NCBI RefSeq assembly: GCF_007164725.1
Contig: NZ_AP019697.1
Location: 1,709,501 to 1,773,500 of the forward strand
Reading direction: 5' to 3'
DNA length: 64,000 nt
DNA from: Dialister hominis
GTDB taxonomy: Bacteria; Bacillota; Negativicutes; Veillonellales; Dialisteraceae
The position numbers and the translations under genes are program-made. How positions within the stretch are numbered: position 1 is the stretch's first letter; the number at the start of each line of letters is the position of its first letter. Below are positions 46,344 through 57,200 of this stretch, in pieces. The notes under the pieces are model-generated. The model made no database searches and was not told the DNA's origin. It saw only the letters and a program-made list of their open reading frames with translations.

Positions 46344-46667
46344 ATGATCACAGAAATTCACAACCAGGCAGATTTCGAAAGAGAAATTGTAAACCACAAA
46401 GGTTACAGCATTATTGACTTCTGGGCAACTTGGTGCGGCCCCTGCCGCATGATGGCCCCGGTCATGGACCATGCCTCCGAGCTGCTCGGAGATAAAGTCA
46501 ACTTCACCAAAGTTGATACCGATGAAATGCAGGAACTCGCAGGAAAGTTCAACATCATGTCCATTCCGACCATCATCCTCTTCAAGGACGGCCAGGAAGT
46601 ACACCGCATGATCGGCGCTGTACCGCAGGAAGCATTCCTCGAAGAACTGAAGAAGTTCCTCGCTTAA
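46344..46667 (+). CDS. trxA: thioredoxin
   Basis: A 107-residue cytoplasmic disulfide reductase. The active site is W30-C31-G-P-C34 in FWATWCGPC, the cis-Pro is in MSIPTIILF, and the C-terminal GAVPQEAFLEEL helix is typical. The ATG at 46344 follows AAAAGGAG; the longer frame is not supported. The gene stands alone with its own promoter and terminator. No reductase gene is adjacent. Confidence 0.96.
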   Translation: MITEIHNQADFEREIVNHKGYSIIDFWATWCGPCRMMAPVMDHASELLGDKVNFTKVDTDEMQELAGKFNIMSIPTIILFKDGQEVHRMIGAVPQEAFLEELKKFLA

Positions 46668-46677
46668 TGAATTGCAC

Positions 46678-46711
46678 TAAAAAGGAGTCCGGATATCCGG
46701 GCTCTTTTTTC
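46678..46711 (+). terminator. terminator of trxA
   Basis: AAAAGGAGTCCGGAT and ATCCGGGCTCTTTTTT form a short palindromic stem directly after the stop. Confidence 0.75.
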
Positions 46712-46933
46712 ATGCCTGATTTTATTCATATGTCTTTCGCTTCATTTCCATCCCCATCCATAGATTTTGATGCACATATACTCCATTATATATGCAATTT
46801 ATTCGCATATTACAAATTTTTATAACTTAGAATCTTCCTTTAGTATTTTTTATGTAAAGTTTTGTTTATACTCTTGATTATTTGATAATATTTATTTATA
46901 CTGATAATAGTAATTTAAGAATTTTCCGTATCT

Positions 46934-46994
46934 GAGTGGGTGACGATATGCCATTCATTCGCTTCACGGCCTGTATCACCGCAGTCACCCATTC
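46934..46994 (+). other. branched inverted repeat upstream of the LysR gene
   Basis: GAGTGGGTGAC (46934-46944) pairs with GTCACCCATTC (46984-46994) at 10 of 11 positions. Inside, GATA/TATC and GCC/GGC can pair, giving a branched fold of about 60 bases. It lies in the 480-base gap between trxA and LysR, which otherwise holds only AT-rich sequence. No known RNA class was recognised. Confidence 0.4.
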
Positions 46995-47147
46995 ATTCTG
47001 ATTGATGTGCATGTATTGTTCGTTAAAAGATATGGATGATTTGCGGGCTTTTTAATTGTATCACCTTTGCACCACCGGTCATTCTGCCTGAAATTCTCAG
47101 CTGAACCGGTTTGTTTCCTGTCATGGAATTTCAAGGAGGCAATCGCT

Positions 47148-48080
47148 ATGACACTTAATCAGCTGGAATACTTTTGCGCCGTGTGCCGTTATCACAGCAT
47201 CACCCGCGCTGCGGAATCCCTTTTCGTTTCACAGCCGACAATATCGACTTCGATCCGTAATCTGGAAAAGGAGTTTCACCTTAGACTTTTCACCCATGGC
47301 CAGAACCGGATCACACTGACCAATGACGGCTCTCTTTTTTATAAGAAAGCCGAATATATCCTTCACAGAGCGCATGAGATGTACACGGATTTCTCTGACA
47401 AGGACACGAACAAGGCACCGCTTCGGATCGGCATCACTTCGACCCCGAGCGCCCTGCTTCTGCCGTCCCTTGCCATGGAGTTTGAAGAGAAATACGGCAT
47501 CCCCGTGAAGCTCATGGAATGCTCTTCCATGCACGCCCGCGAGCTTGTCGATAATGATGAACTGGATGTGGCTATCGCCAATCTGGATTTCTACAATCTG
47601 GATAACTACGATTACCACACCGTCATTGAAGATACGTACGTGTACTGTGTAGACAAGAATCATCACCTGGCTAAGGAACCATCCGTTTCCTTCGAAACAC
47701 TGAAGGAAGAGCCGATCATTCTTTTCAACACGGACTCCGTCCAGTCTCACACCGTCATCACCGGCTTCCGTTCCGAAGGAGCAACTCCGCATATCAAAAT
47801 GTACTGCAGCCAGCTGACGACAGTCCTCAACTGTCTTTCTGCCGGCAACTGTGGTGCCTTCCTCTACTCGGCAATGACCCTTCCGGAAAACATCGTGAAG
47901 ATTCCTGTCGAGCCAAGGATCAGCAACCAGTTTGGCCTGCTGTGGAAGAAAGGCGTCTTCATCACCGACCACCTCGGAAAATTCATCCAGTACATGGGAA
48001 ATTACAAATTCACTTCTACGAATCTTCGCCCTGTCATTGCAGAACCTAGCGTTGCTGCAGCCAGTGCTGAGGCTGAGTAG
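47148..48080 (+). CDS. LysR-family transcriptional regulator
   Basis: A 310-residue regulator with the N-terminal winged helix (LNQLEYFCAVCRYHS, RAAESLFVSQPTISTSIRNLEKE split here: SQPTISTSIRNL) and a periplasmic-binding-like effector domain from about residue 90. AAGGAGG precedes ATG 47148. The convergent neighbour is a nitroreductase and the upstream neighbour is trxA. No divergent target is adjacent, so the regulated genes cannot be named. A weak redox connection is suggested only by context. Confidence 0.87.
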   Translation: MTLNQLEYFCAVCRYHSITRAAESLFVSQPTISTSIRNLEKEFHLRLFTHGQNRITLTNDGSLFYKKAEYILHRAHEMYTDFSDKDTNKAPLRIGITSTPSALLLPSLAMEFEEKYGIPVKLMECSSMHARELVDNDELDVAIANLDFYNLDNYDYHTVIEDTYVYCVDKNHHLAKEPSVSFETLKEEPIILFNTDSVQSHTVITGFRSEGATPHIKMYCSQLTTVLNCLSAGNCGAFLYSAMTLPENIVKIPVEPRISNQFGLLWKKGVFITDHLGKFIQYMGNYKFTSTNLRPVIAEPSVAAASAEAE

Positions 48081-48147
48081 AAGGGAAAAACGTCCGCTGA
48101 AAGGCGGGTGTTTTTGCTTTCCCTTCATATCCATTTTCCCCACAATA

Positions 48148-48178
48148 AAACTCTGCTGGTTTTCCAGCAGAGTTTCTT
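48148..48178. terminator. terminator between the LysR and nitroreductase genes
   Basis: AAACTCTGCTGG, TTTT, CCAGCAGAGTTT: perfect 12-base stem that can serve both convergent genes. Confidence 0.8.
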
Positions 48179-48193
48179 TAACCCCCGCGGCGG

Positions 48194-48712
48194 TCACTTT
48201 TTGTGGTTTGTATACAGGTCGTATGATACTTCTCTTTCATCAAAGCGGTTCAGTACGACTGGTTTCCTTTCGGCATAGCCGATGACTACGATGCAGAATG
48301 GATCAAGTTCAGTCGGGATATCGAGGATGTTGCAGAGGTGGATCTTTCTGTCCTGATATGGATAAACCTGCAGCCAGAGGCTCCCCAGCCCCAGGTGTTC
48401 CGCTTCGAGCAGGATGTTTTCTGCGGCAGCTGCGCAGTCGAAGGACCATTCGTCAGGGAAGCTGACGCCTTCTTTCTTGCCTACGATAACGATTGCAGCA
48501 GATGCTTTTCTCGCCGGGCCTGCTACGATGCTGTTGTGAGAAATGGCTTTGACGAGGTCTTCTCTTGTTACGATGATGAAGTCTCTGTCTTTCTGATTTC
48601 CTACGGATCTGGCCTGCATGCCTGCCTTGACGAGTGTCAGGAGCTGTTCATCCGGTACTGGTGTCAGCTCTTTGAAATTACGGCATTCGCCTCTTCTGAA
48701 AATTTCATCCAT
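48194..48712 (-). CDS. nitroreductase-family flavoprotein
   Basis: A 172-residue FMN-dependent oxidoreductase of the NADH oxidase/nitroreductase fold. MDEIFRRGECRNF near the start fits the RRSxRxF-type FMN-binding segment, with AAAAENILLEAEHLGLGSLWLQ as the conserved dimer helix and GYAERKP near the end. These proteins reduce nitroaromatics, quinones or flavin, and the natural substrate is usually unknown. ATG 48712 has GGAGGAG upstream. Confidence 0.85.
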   Translation of the reverse strand: MDEIFRRGECRNFKELTPVPDEQLLTLVKAGMQARSVGNQKDRDFIIVTREDLVKAISHNSIVAGPARKASAAIVIVGKKEGVSFPDEWSFDCAAAAENILLEAEHLGLGSLWLQVYPYQDRKIHLCNILDIPTELDPFCIVVIGYAERKPVVLNRFDEREVSYDLYTNHKK

Positions 48713-48897
48713 GCCCAATCTCCTCCTCCAATAAGCGTTACGCTTGGAAATATATTCAAATGAAATTCTTCATATTGTTATTATGTTTATTATGCCTTTA
48801 TATTTATTATACCTTTTATTGATGAAACTGTCGACTGCTGAAAGGGACATACGCGCATCAAAAAAGGGGATGTGACAAAATTCATCCCAACAAAAAG

Positions 48898-48933
48898 GGC
48901 TCTGCCCCGGATCATTTGGTCCGGGGCAGAGCC
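48898..48933 (+). terminator. 14-base-pair perfect hairpin upstream of the IS1182 transposase
   Basis: GGCTCTGCCCCGGA (48898-48911) and TCCGGGGCAGAGCC (48920-48933) pair perfectly around TCATTTGG. It sits 22 bases before the transposase ATG and may insulate the element from outside transcription. The adjacent GGGGATGTGACAAAATTCATCCC is gene-free. Confidence 0.65.
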
Positions 48934-48955
48934 TTTCGTGTTATAATTTTTTACA

Positions 48956-50533
48956 ATGAAAAATAACAACACTAGCAATCATTTTACCGCAGAACAAGGC
49001 ATTTTGCCAATGTTTCCCTCTGAGATTCTCAATGTCGATGATCCTGTTTTAATGTATGACAGATTTATGGAGGAAATCGATCTTAAAAAGTACCTTCGTT
49101 ACATACCGACGCGTGGCGCTGGCAGACCCAGGTATAATCCCGTCAACATGCTGAAAACGATCATCTATGGTTTCGCAGAAGAAGGATATTGCTCTTTTAG
49201 AAAACTTGAAGATAATTGCAGGGTTAATATCAGATATATGTACCTGATGAATTATGAAGCCCCATCCTATCGGACATTCTGTCATTTCGTGAAGGGCTTT
49301 CTTAAGTATTCTCTCAAGGATATCTTTTATTCAATTACGAAAGAACTCTGCGGCAAACTCAACGTGGATTTGCAGCATATATATATTGACGGTTCCAAGT
49401 TTGAAGCGAACGCAAATAAATACAGCTGGGTATGGAAGAAATCCGCTGAAAAATCCCGCTACAAGCTTTTTGCCAAGATTACCAGCCTTTTTGAGTTACT
49501 CAATGATGATCTTAAGTATGACCATATGAGTGTAAACATCAATACAGAATACGCTCCGGACTATCTGCGTCTGGTATTGGATAAATTAAAAGAAATCTGG
49601 CAGATTGATGAGACGGCCTTTGTTCATGGAAGCGGGCATCGCAAGTCCGATCATCAACGCAAGTATGAGCAGCTTAAGGCATATACATCAAAACTTGAAG
49701 AATATGTTGAGAAGATACAGATATGCGGTACTTCCAGAAACAGTTATTCGAAGACCGATACGGATGCAACATTCATGCGAATCAAGTCGGACTACATGGG
49801 AAATGATCAGCTTCTGCCTGCATACAATGTCCAAATAGGTGTTGCCGATGAATTTATTGCCGTAATTGATGTTAACCAGTATCGTTCAGATATGGATTGC
49901 TTCGTACCGCTGATGGAGGAATTCCACGAAGTCTATGGGGCTTATCCTAAGTATCCTGTGGCAGATGCAGGATATGGATCTTTCAACAATTACATCTATT
50001 GCGAGCAGCACGGTATGGAAAAGTATATGAAATTCCCCATGTACAAGAAAGAAACGAAAGACAAGAAATACCATACCAATCCGTTTCGGCCAATAAACTT
50101 TAGAGTTGATGAGAATGGAACCATCCGTTGTCCAAATGACAGGGCTTTCAAATTTATCTATAGACATCTGGTCAGAGGGAACTTATACGGCAGGCAGGAG
50201 GAAGTATTTGAATGCGAAGACTGCCAAGGATGCCCGCTGGCAGAGCAATGTAAAAAGACCCCGAAGAACAAAAGAATCTCATTGAGCAGAGAACGGAATA
50301 ACATGTACCAGGAGGTTCAGGATAATCTGGAAAGCATCCATGGAGCCCTGCTAAGAATGAACCGGTCAATCCAGGCTGAAGGAACTTTTGGAATCATGAA
50401 ACATGACAGATGGTACAAAAGAATCGTCAGAAAAGGGATAGATTCTGTAAAAGCCGAGTTATACCTGGTAGCACTTGGCTATAATTTAAGGAAATACATC
50501 ACAAAAATAATGCGTATAAGGATTGCCGCCTAA
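48956..50533 (+). CDS. IS1182-family transposase
   Basis: A 525-residue intact transposase. The N-terminal RGAGRPRYNPVNMLKTIIYGF and FRKLEDNCRVNIRYMYL region is typical, followed by the DDE core: IYIDGSKFEANANKY (first Asp), VADAGYGSFNNY (second Asp) and QAEGTFGIMKHDRWYKR (Glu). A zinc-type CEDCQGCPLAEQCK cluster is at about residues 420-435. No strong ribosome binding site is seen before ATG 48956. Composition is AT-richer than host genes. Confidence 0.9.
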   Translation: MKNNNTSNHFTAEQGILPMFPSEILNVDDPVLMYDRFMEEIDLKKYLRYIPTRGAGRPRYNPVNMLKTIIYGFAEEGYCSFRKLEDNCRVNIRYMYLMNYEAPSYRTFCHFVKGFLKYSLKDIFYSITKELCGKLNVDLQHIYIDGSKFEANANKYSWVWKKSAEKSRYKLFAKITSLFELLNDDLKYDHMSVNINTEYAPDYLRLVLDKLKEIWQIDETAFVHGSGHRKSDHQRKYEQLKAYTSKLEEYVEKIQICGTSRNSYSKTDTDATFMRIKSDYMGNDQLLPAYNVQIGVADEFIAVIDVNQYRSDMDCFVPLMEEFHEVYGAYPKYPVADAGYGSFNNYIYCEQHGMEKYMKFPMYKKETKDKKYHTNPFRPINFRVDENGTIRCPNDRAFKFIYRHLVRGNLYGRQEEVFECEDCQGCPLAEQCKKTPKNKRISLSRERNNMYQEVQDNLESIHGALLRMNRSIQAEGTFGIMKHDRWYKRIVRKGIDSVKAELYLVALGYNLRKYITKIMRIRIAA

Positions 50534-50630
50534 GACAATATAATTAAAAGTCTTATGGGGGTAAGGGGGCTTACGCGCATTTTTACGTAAAAGGCTTACA
50601 GCAGAGCTAAAAATGATGAAATAAAGACGC

Positions 50631-50680
50631 AAAAAAGAGGCTGCAACAAAATGATTAACCATTTTGTCACAGCCCCCTTT
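50631..50680 (-). terminator. terminator of the ATP synthase operon, hairpin-family member
   Basis: GGCTGCAACAAAATG (50639-50653) and CATTTTGTCACAGCC (50660-50674) flank a six-base loop. On the minus strand it is followed by TCTTTTTTG, 8 bases beyond atpC. Confidence 0.85.
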
Positions 50681-50687
50681 TATTTGA

Positions 50688-51107
50688 TTAGAGATTTCTA
50701 GTCGTTTTGAGACGAACCAGGGCACGCATGAGCGCGAGTCTGGCGCGATCTACATCGACGTCTTCTTTCTTAAAAGCCAGTCTGTCTTCAGCGCGTTTCT
50801 TAGCTGCCTGAGCGCGGGCAACGTCGATGTTGTCTGCGAGTTCAGCAAGAGGAGCGATGATGTTGACGTGGTTGTCATTGACTTCAAGGAAGCCGCCGAA
50901 TACGGCAACTCTCTGTTCCTTGTCACCTGTCTTTATGCGCACGCAGCACATTTCGAGAGCAGCAGCAAGGGGAAGGTGGCGCTTTTCGATACCGAATTCG
51001 CCGTCTTCCGCACGGGCAACCACCAGATCCACGCCGTCCTGTGTAAAAATAGGACCGTCTGGACTGATGACTTCGACGTGCATTGGATTTTCAAGGGTAT
51101 CAGCCAT
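50688..51107 (-). CDS. atpC: ATP synthase epsilon subunit
   Basis: Central-stalk subunit that couples rotation to the catalytic head and can inhibit ATP hydrolysis. The 139-residue protein has the N-terminal beta-sandwich (MHVEVISPDGPIF, EDGEFGI, HLPLAAAL) and a C-terminal helical hairpin rich in Arg and Ala (ARAQAAKKRAEDRLA, ARLALMRALVRL). It is the last gene of the operon, 3 bases after atpD. Confidence 0.95.
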   Translation of the reverse strand: MADTLENPMHVEVISPDGPIFTQDGVDLVVARAEDGEFGIEKRHLPLAAALEMCCVRIKTGDKEQRVAVFGGFLEVNDNHVNIIAPLAELADNIDVARAQAAKKRAEDRLAFKKEDVDVDRARLALMRALVRLKTTRNL

Positions 51108-51110
51108 GGC

Positions 51111-52568
<1,458 letters not shown>

Positions 52569-52577
52569 TTAAGCGGT

Positions 52578-53459
52578 TTATTCAAGCGCAGCTGCGCCGC
52601 CGACGATTTCGGAAATTTCGTTGGTGACCTGAGCCTGACGTGCTTTGTTGTACGTGAGGTTGAGGTCGGCGATTCTTTCCGTAGCGTTGTCGGTTGCAGC
52701 GGACATGGCAGCCATACGGCTTCCAAGTTCGGAAGCAGCGGACTGGAGCATGGCGTTGTAAACCTTGACCTGTACGTATTCCGGAAGGAGTCTGGAGAGA
52801 ACTGTGTGAGCGTCAGGCATGAAAATGTATGGCGCTTCTTTCCATTTCTTTTCAGATCCGTTGCCGGTTTCCTCATCTGCCTCAGGAGCTTCGACGGGAA
52901 GAATCTTCTCGACGAGTACCTGCTGATGCAGAGCGGTGATGAATTTCGTGTAAATCACATAAACTTCGTCCACTTCCTCGGTCACGAAGTAGTCAACCAT
53001 TTCCTTCGCGAGATCGATGGAATCCTGGGCGGTAGGTTTATCAGAAAAGCCGAAATGATAGGAATCAAGATCGTATCCACGGAATTTCAGGTAGTTTCTA
53101 CCCTGTTTTCCGCAAACGTAAAGAGCGTATTCGGAACGATCCCTTCCGGAGATTTCTTGCAGTGTCCGCTTCATAACGTTGGAGTTAAAAGCGCCCGCAA
53201 GGCCTTTATCGGCGCTGATGACCAGATAGCCGACCTTCTTTACCTTGCCTGTTCTGAAGAGCGAGCTGGTAAAATCGGGAGTTACCGAAGAAGCACGGCG
53301 CAAGAGCTCTCCGATCTTTTCAGCATAAGGACGAGAGCCGTTTGCTTTTTCTTCTGCTTTGCGCAGACGGGCAGCGGCAACCATCTTCATTGCTTTTGTG
53401 ATCTGCTGGATGTTGGTGACAGATTTAATGCGCCCTTTTATATCACGCGTACTTTCCAA
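52578..53459 (-). CDS. atpG: ATP synthase gamma subunit
   Basis: Rotor shaft of F1, 293 residues. MESTRDIKGRIKSVTNIQQITKAM-type N-terminal helix (first part STRDIKGRIKSVTNIQQ) and the matching C-terminal helix (LNLTYNKARQAQVTNEISEI) form the coiled coil, with SADKGLAGAFNSN between. An acidic insert near residues 190-205 (EAPEADEETGNGSEKKWKE) makes it slightly longer than many relatives. Confidence 0.96.
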   Translation of the reverse strand: MESTRDIKGRIKSVTNIQQITKAMKMVAAARLRKAEEKANGSRPYAEKIGELLRRASSVTPDFTSSLFRTGKVKKVGYLVISADKGLAGAFNSNVMKRTLQEISGRDRSEYALYVCGKQGRNYLKFRGYDLDSYHFGFSDKPTAQDSIDLAKEMVDYFVTEEVDEVYVIYTKFITALHQQVLVEKILPVEAPEADEETGNGSEKKWKEAPYIFMPDAHTVLSRLLPEYVQVKVYNAMLQSAASELGSRMAAMSAATDNATERIADLNLTYNKARQAQVTNEISEIVGGAAALE

Positions 53460-53464
53460 TCAGA

Positions 53465-55009
53465 TCACCCCTCTACCGTTTCAGACTTATCCTGGGATTT
53501 CGTAGCTGCGTAACGTTCCTTGAATTCAAGAATAGCTGCTTTCAGTTTCTCTTCGTTTGCTTCTGTCAGCTTCTTGTTCTTCACGATGTCTTCTCCGATT
53601 TCCGGATGGGTGCTGTGGAGGAATGCAAGGATGCGGTGTTCGAAATCAACGACTTCGTCAACTGCAACATCATCGAAGTAGCCTTTAACTGCTACGTAGA
53701 GGACCTGTACCTGGTCTTCGACCGGGTATGGGGTGTACTGCGGCTGTTTCAGGATTTCAGTCGTTCTCTGACCGCGGTCAATCTGTGCCTTGGTTGCAGC
53801 GTCCAGGTCGGAACCGAACTGAGCGAATGCAGCAAGTTCGCGGTACTGTGCCAGATCCAGACGCAGGGTACCTGCGACCTGTTTCATAGCTTTGATCTGT
53901 GCGGAACCACCTACACGGGATACGGACAGACCTACGTTGATAGCCGGACGGATACCGGAATAGAAGAGTGCGGTTTCCAGATAAATCTGGCCGTCGGTGA
54001 TGGAAATAACGTTGGTCGGAATGTATGCGCCTACGTCGCCTGCCAATGTTTCGATGATCGGCAGTGCGGTGATGGAGCCGCCGCCCAGTTCATTGGAGAG
54101 GCGGGCAGCACGTTCCAGCAGACGGGAGTGCAGATAGAATACGTCGCCTGGATAAGCTTCACGTCCTGGCGGACGGCGGAGCAGCAGGGACATTGCGCGG
54201 TATGCTACTGCGTGTTTGGAGAGGTCATCATAAATAATGAGGACGTCTTTGCCCTGATGCATGAAGTGTTCAGCGATGGATACACCAGAGTATGGTGCGA
54301 GGTACTGCATCGGGGAACCTTCGGATGCGCCGGCATGAACGATGATGGAGTAATCCATAGCGCCGGCCTGTTTCAATTTTTCATATACACGGACAACGTT
54401 GGAGTTTTTCTGTCCGATGGATACGTAAATGCAGATAACGTTCTGACCCTTCTGGTTCAGGATGGTATCGATGCCGATAGCCGTCTTACCAGTACCACGG
54501 TCGCCGATGATCAGTTCGCGCTGGCCGCGGCCGATCGGAACCATGGAGTCAATGGATTTCAGACCTGTCTGCAGCGGTACATTAACTGGCTGTCTGTCAG
54601 CAATGCCCGGTGCTTTGATTTCAATGTCGCGATATTCGTCGGTTTTGATTTCGCCTTTGCCGTCGATTGGCTGTCCGAGCGCGTTTACTACGCGTCCGAT
54701 AACTGCATCGCCTACCGGAACCTGCATCAGGTGACCTGTTCTCTTAACAACGTCGCCTTCCTTAATGGTTTCGGAGCGACCCAGAAGAACGGCACCTACG
54801 TTGCTTTCTTCCAGGTTGAGTGCCATGCCGTATACGCCGTTCGGAAGTTCGAGCAGTTCGCCGGCCATGCAATTCTGAAGGCCGTACACATGGGCAATGC
54901 CATCGCCGACTTCAAGAACCGTACCTACTTCATCGACATTGAGGTCTACTTTGTAGTTTTCAATCTGTTTTTTAATGACAGATGTAATTTCATCTGAACT
55001 GATTTTCAT
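53465..55009 (-). CDS. atpA: ATP synthase alpha subunit
   Basis: Non-catalytic nucleotide-binding subunit of F1. The 514 residues have the P-loop GDRGTGKT (near residue 170), the [21 protein letters not shown] block (shown in part: [10 protein letters not shown]) and the signature [13 protein letters not shown]. Encoded 5 bases before atpG and 15 after atpH. Confidence 0.97.
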   Translation of the reverse strand: MKISSDEITSVIKKQIENYKVDLNVDEVGTVLEVGDGIAHVYGLQNCMAGELLELPNGVYGMALNLEESNVGAVLLGRSETIKEGDVVKRTGHLMQVPVGDAVIGRVVNALGQPIDGKGEIKTDEYRDIEIKAPGIADRQPVNVPLQTGLKSIDSMVPIGRGQRELIIGDRGTGKTAIGIDTILNQKGQNVICIYVSIGQKNSNVVRVYEKLKQAGAMDYSIIVHAGASEGSPMQYLAPYSGVSIAEHFMHQGKDVLIIYDDLSKHAVAYRAMSLLLRRPPGREAYPGDVFYLHSRLLERAARLSNELGGGSITALPIIETLAGDVGAYIPTNVISITDGQIYLETALFYSGIRPAINVGLSVSRVGGSAQIKAMKQVAGTLRLDLAQYRELAAFAQFGSDLDAATKAQIDRGQRTTEILKQPQYTPYPVEDQVQVLYVAVKGYFDDVAVDEVVDFEHRILAFLHSTHPEIGEDIVKNKKLTEANEEKLKAAILEFKERYAATKSQDKSETVEG

Positions 55010-55024
55010 TTCCTAGAAGTCACC

Positions 55025-55570
55025 TCAATCTCTTTGTTTCATAATATGTTTCAAAGTCTGCAGCTGTCTAGCCACGGATCCATCGATCAGGCGATCGCCT
55101 ACTTGGACGGTAAAACCACCAATCAACGCCGAGTCTACCTTCTGCTTCATGACAATCTTCTTTCCAGTGATTTCGGAAAGTTTTGCCTTCAGGGCTTCGA
55201 CCTGGGTTTTGGTGAGCGGAAGAGCGGATGTAACCACTGCTTCTTCAATTCCCATGCCTTCATTAGCCAGAGCCTCATAGACGTCGACCATTGCCGGGAA
55301 ATCGGTGAAACGGTCTTTGTCGATGACGACATAGCAGAACTGCAGAACTACAGGCTGAACCTTATCTGCAAATAATTTATTTAATGTATCTTTCTTGACA
55401 TCCTTCGCAAGCAGAGGATGGAAAAGAAGCTGCTTCAGTTCATCGTTCCCCATGATGGTGTCAGCGATTAAGTGAAGTTCTTCTCCAGTTTTTTCAAGGC
55501 TGTTTTGTTCAGCGGCTATTTCATAGATGGCGCGACCGTATTTTCTTGCAAGAACTACGTTCTTATCCAT
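55025..55570 (-). CDS. atpH: ATP synthase delta subunit
   Basis: Peripheral stalk subunit, 181 residues, joining the b subunits to the top of F1. The N-terminal helical domain has ARKYGRAIYEIAAEQNSL; the C-terminal part has TSALPLTKTQVEALKAKLSEITGK and the GGFTVQVGDRLIDGSV motif typical of OSCP/delta. It is 2 bases after atpF. Confidence 0.95.
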   Translation of the reverse strand: MDKNVVLARKYGRAIYEIAAEQNSLEKTGEELHLIADTIMGNDELKQLLFHPLLAKDVKKDTLNKLFADKVQPVVLQFCYVVIDKDRFTDFPAMVDVYEALANEGMGIEEAVVTSALPLTKTQVEALKAKLSEITGKKIVMKQKVDSALIGGFTVQVGDRLIDGSVARQLQTLKHIMKQRD

Positions 55571-55572
55571 GA

Positions 55573-56067
55573 TTATTTACCCGCTTTTTTAGCATCCAGC
55601 TTGGCGATGCTTTCCGCGATGAGCCGGTCGTTTGCGTCCGGTGTCATGTTCTTACTGATGATCTTAGCAGCGATTTCGCAGGAAAGGTCAGCTACCTGAG
55701 CCTTCAGATCTTCGAGAGCGTCCTTACGTTCTCTTTCGATCTGCTGGGTAGCCTGGTCCTTAAACTTCTGAATAGCTGCATGTGCTTCGTCAATCTGTGC
55801 CTGCGCCTGTACTTTGGCTTCCTTGACTGCTTTGTCTACAATCTCCTGTGCTCTGACTTCTGCGTCACGGAGCTGAGCTTCATAGCTTTCTTTCAGCTTT
55901 TCAGCGTCTGCTCTGTTGTTTGCAGCAGAATCCAGATCATTTTTAATGTGCTGCTTGCGTTCGTCCAGCACTTTAATGACCGGTTTGTAGCAGAAATGGC
56001 CCAAAATGGCAACAAAGATGAGGAAGTTAACGATCTGAATCAGCAGTGTACCGTTAATGTCTACCAA
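55573..56067 (-). CDS. atpF: ATP synthase b subunit
   Basis: Peripheral stalk subunit, 164 residues. One membrane helix near the N-terminus (LLIQIVNFLIFVAILGHF) is followed by a long charged coiled coil rich in Lys, Glu and Ala to the end. The start is TTG at 56067 with GGAGGGAG upstream; no ATG fits. A single b-type gene is present, so a homodimer is expected. Confidence 0.94.
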   Translation of the reverse strand: MVDINGTLLIQIVNFLIFVAILGHFCYKPVIKVLDERKQHIKNDLDSAANNRADAEKLKESYEAQLRDAEVRAQEIVDKAVKEAKVQAQAQIDEAHAAIQKFKDQATQQIERERKDALEDLKAQVADLSCEIAAKIISKNMTPDANDRLIAESIAKLDAKKAGK

Positions 56068-56109
56068 TGAGCTCCCTCCTTAGTGAAATAACTCAATCGT
56101 TATGAATTA

Positions 56110-56361
56110 TTATCCAAGGAATGGGTTAGCGAATACGAGGACAATAGCGATGACGATAGCGATAATCGGAATAGATTCGATCAGACCGATAGCAACGAGC
56201 ATGTTGGTGAACAGGGAGCCTGCCATTTCAGGCTGGCGGGTCATGCCCTCGAGAGCGGAGCTTGCTGCACGGGAGTCAGAGAATGCTGCTGCCAGAGAAG
56301 CGCATCCAGAGATGATTGCTGCTGCAATAAGAGAATACTGAACGATAATGGCCTGTTCCAT
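56110..56361 (-). CDS. atpE: ATP synthase c subunit
   Basis: Ring-forming proteolipid of 83 residues with two membrane helices joined by the polar loop RQPE (residues 42-45). The cation site has Glu62-Ser63 (GLIES), as in sodium-binding rings such as that of Ilyobacter. At the place of their Gln32 there is Asp29 (FSDSRA), an acidic residue in the first helix. Sodium or proton use cannot be settled from this. Lies between atpB and atpF. Confidence 0.96.
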   Translation of the reverse strand: MEQAIIVQYSLIAAAIISGCASLAAAFSDSRAASSALEGMTRQPEMAGSLFTNMLVAIGLIESIPIIAIVIAIVLVFANPFLG

Positions 56362-56493
56362 AATGATTAATTCCTCCTGAGGATAATTTGAATTTTCCGG
56401 GGCATCCGGATGATTTTAAGTACCGTTTGGACGGACGGCGCCGTGTTAAACAAAATAGGTACCGGTTTACGCAGACGGCGCTGCCATGGACGA

Positions 56494-57156
56494 TCACAAA
56501 CTATGTTTCAGATACACAGAAGACAATGTCGTGAAAATATACGCCTGTACGCACCCTACAAAGACGCTGAATGCGATCCAGATGATCGGTATGAGCCAGG
56601 GGCACAGAGCGTACAGCAGTTCCAAAAGAATTTCGCCGGCCAGAATATTGCCGAATAGACGCATAGCCAGTGTAACTGGTCTTGAGATTTCTTCTACCAA
56701 ATTGATGAAGACGAATACGGGGAACGGTTCAAAGAAGTGCTTGATCCATTTCCCAACGCCTTGATTGGCAATAAACAGGACGTGAATGAGGAGCGTGACC
56801 GCAAGCGCCAGGCCCAGTGTCGTATTGATATCACTGGTCGGTGATGCTGTCAGGTGTTCCGTCGGCAGAAGCCCGAGCTGGTTAGCTGTCAAGATGAACA
56901 GGAACAGCGTCAGCAGAGCCGGCACGACTTGTCTGTACTTAGGTCCTACGTTCTTTTCGAACTGGGAAAGCAGGCCCTCAACAAGGATTTCAACGCAGTT
57001 CTGAACCCCGGTCGGGACCAGTTTCTTTCCGCGGGATGCGGCAAAGACAACAAGGAAAACAATGAGTGCAGTCAGCCATGTTGTAAAAATGGTGTCCATG
57101 TTGACCTGCATCCCAAGCAACTGTTGTACAGCATGCGTACCTGTATGAAGATGCAT
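56494..57156 (-). CDS. atpB: ATP synthase a subunit
   Basis: Stator membrane subunit that forms the ion half-channels, 220 residues with about five helices. The essential Arg is in LAMRLFGNILAGEI, and the last helices contain PIIWIAFSVFVGCVQAYIF. GGGG-type ribosome binding signals lie upstream of ATG 57156. It follows atpI by 44 bases. Confidence 0.95.
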   Translation of the reverse strand: MHLHTGTHAVQQLLGMQVNMDTIFTTWLTALIVFLVVFAASRGKKLVPTGVQNCVEILVEGLLSQFEKNVGPKYRQVVPALLTLFLFILTANQLGLLPTEHLTASPTSDINTTLGLALAVTLLIHVLFIANQGVGKWIKHFFEPFPVFVFINLVEEISRPVTLAMRLFGNILAGEILLELLYALCPWLIPIIWIAFSVFVGCVQAYIFTTLSSVYLKHSL

Positions 57157-57200
57157 AATCTCACCCCCTCTCTCTTACTGGAATGTCAAGAAAAAAACAG

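Larger units (their letters stand above)
48859..50572 (+). mobile_element. IS1182-family insertion sequence, limits approximate
   Basis: One transposase frame between the nitroreductase gene and the ATP synthase operon. The flanking octamer ACGCGCAT occurs at 48851-48858 and 50573-50580 in direct orientation and may be a target duplication, which sets the limits given. Convincing terminal inverted repeats could not be matched by eye, so the ends are uncertain. Confidence 0.6.

Noticed and set aside
48851-50580. ACGCGCAT direct repeats as proof of IS1182 limits
   Set aside because: Used only as a provisional boundary: no matching terminal inverted repeats were found, and an eight-base match may be chance.
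53606-54997. A 463-residue plus-strand frame opposite atpA
   Set aside because: Shadow of a highly conserved gene.
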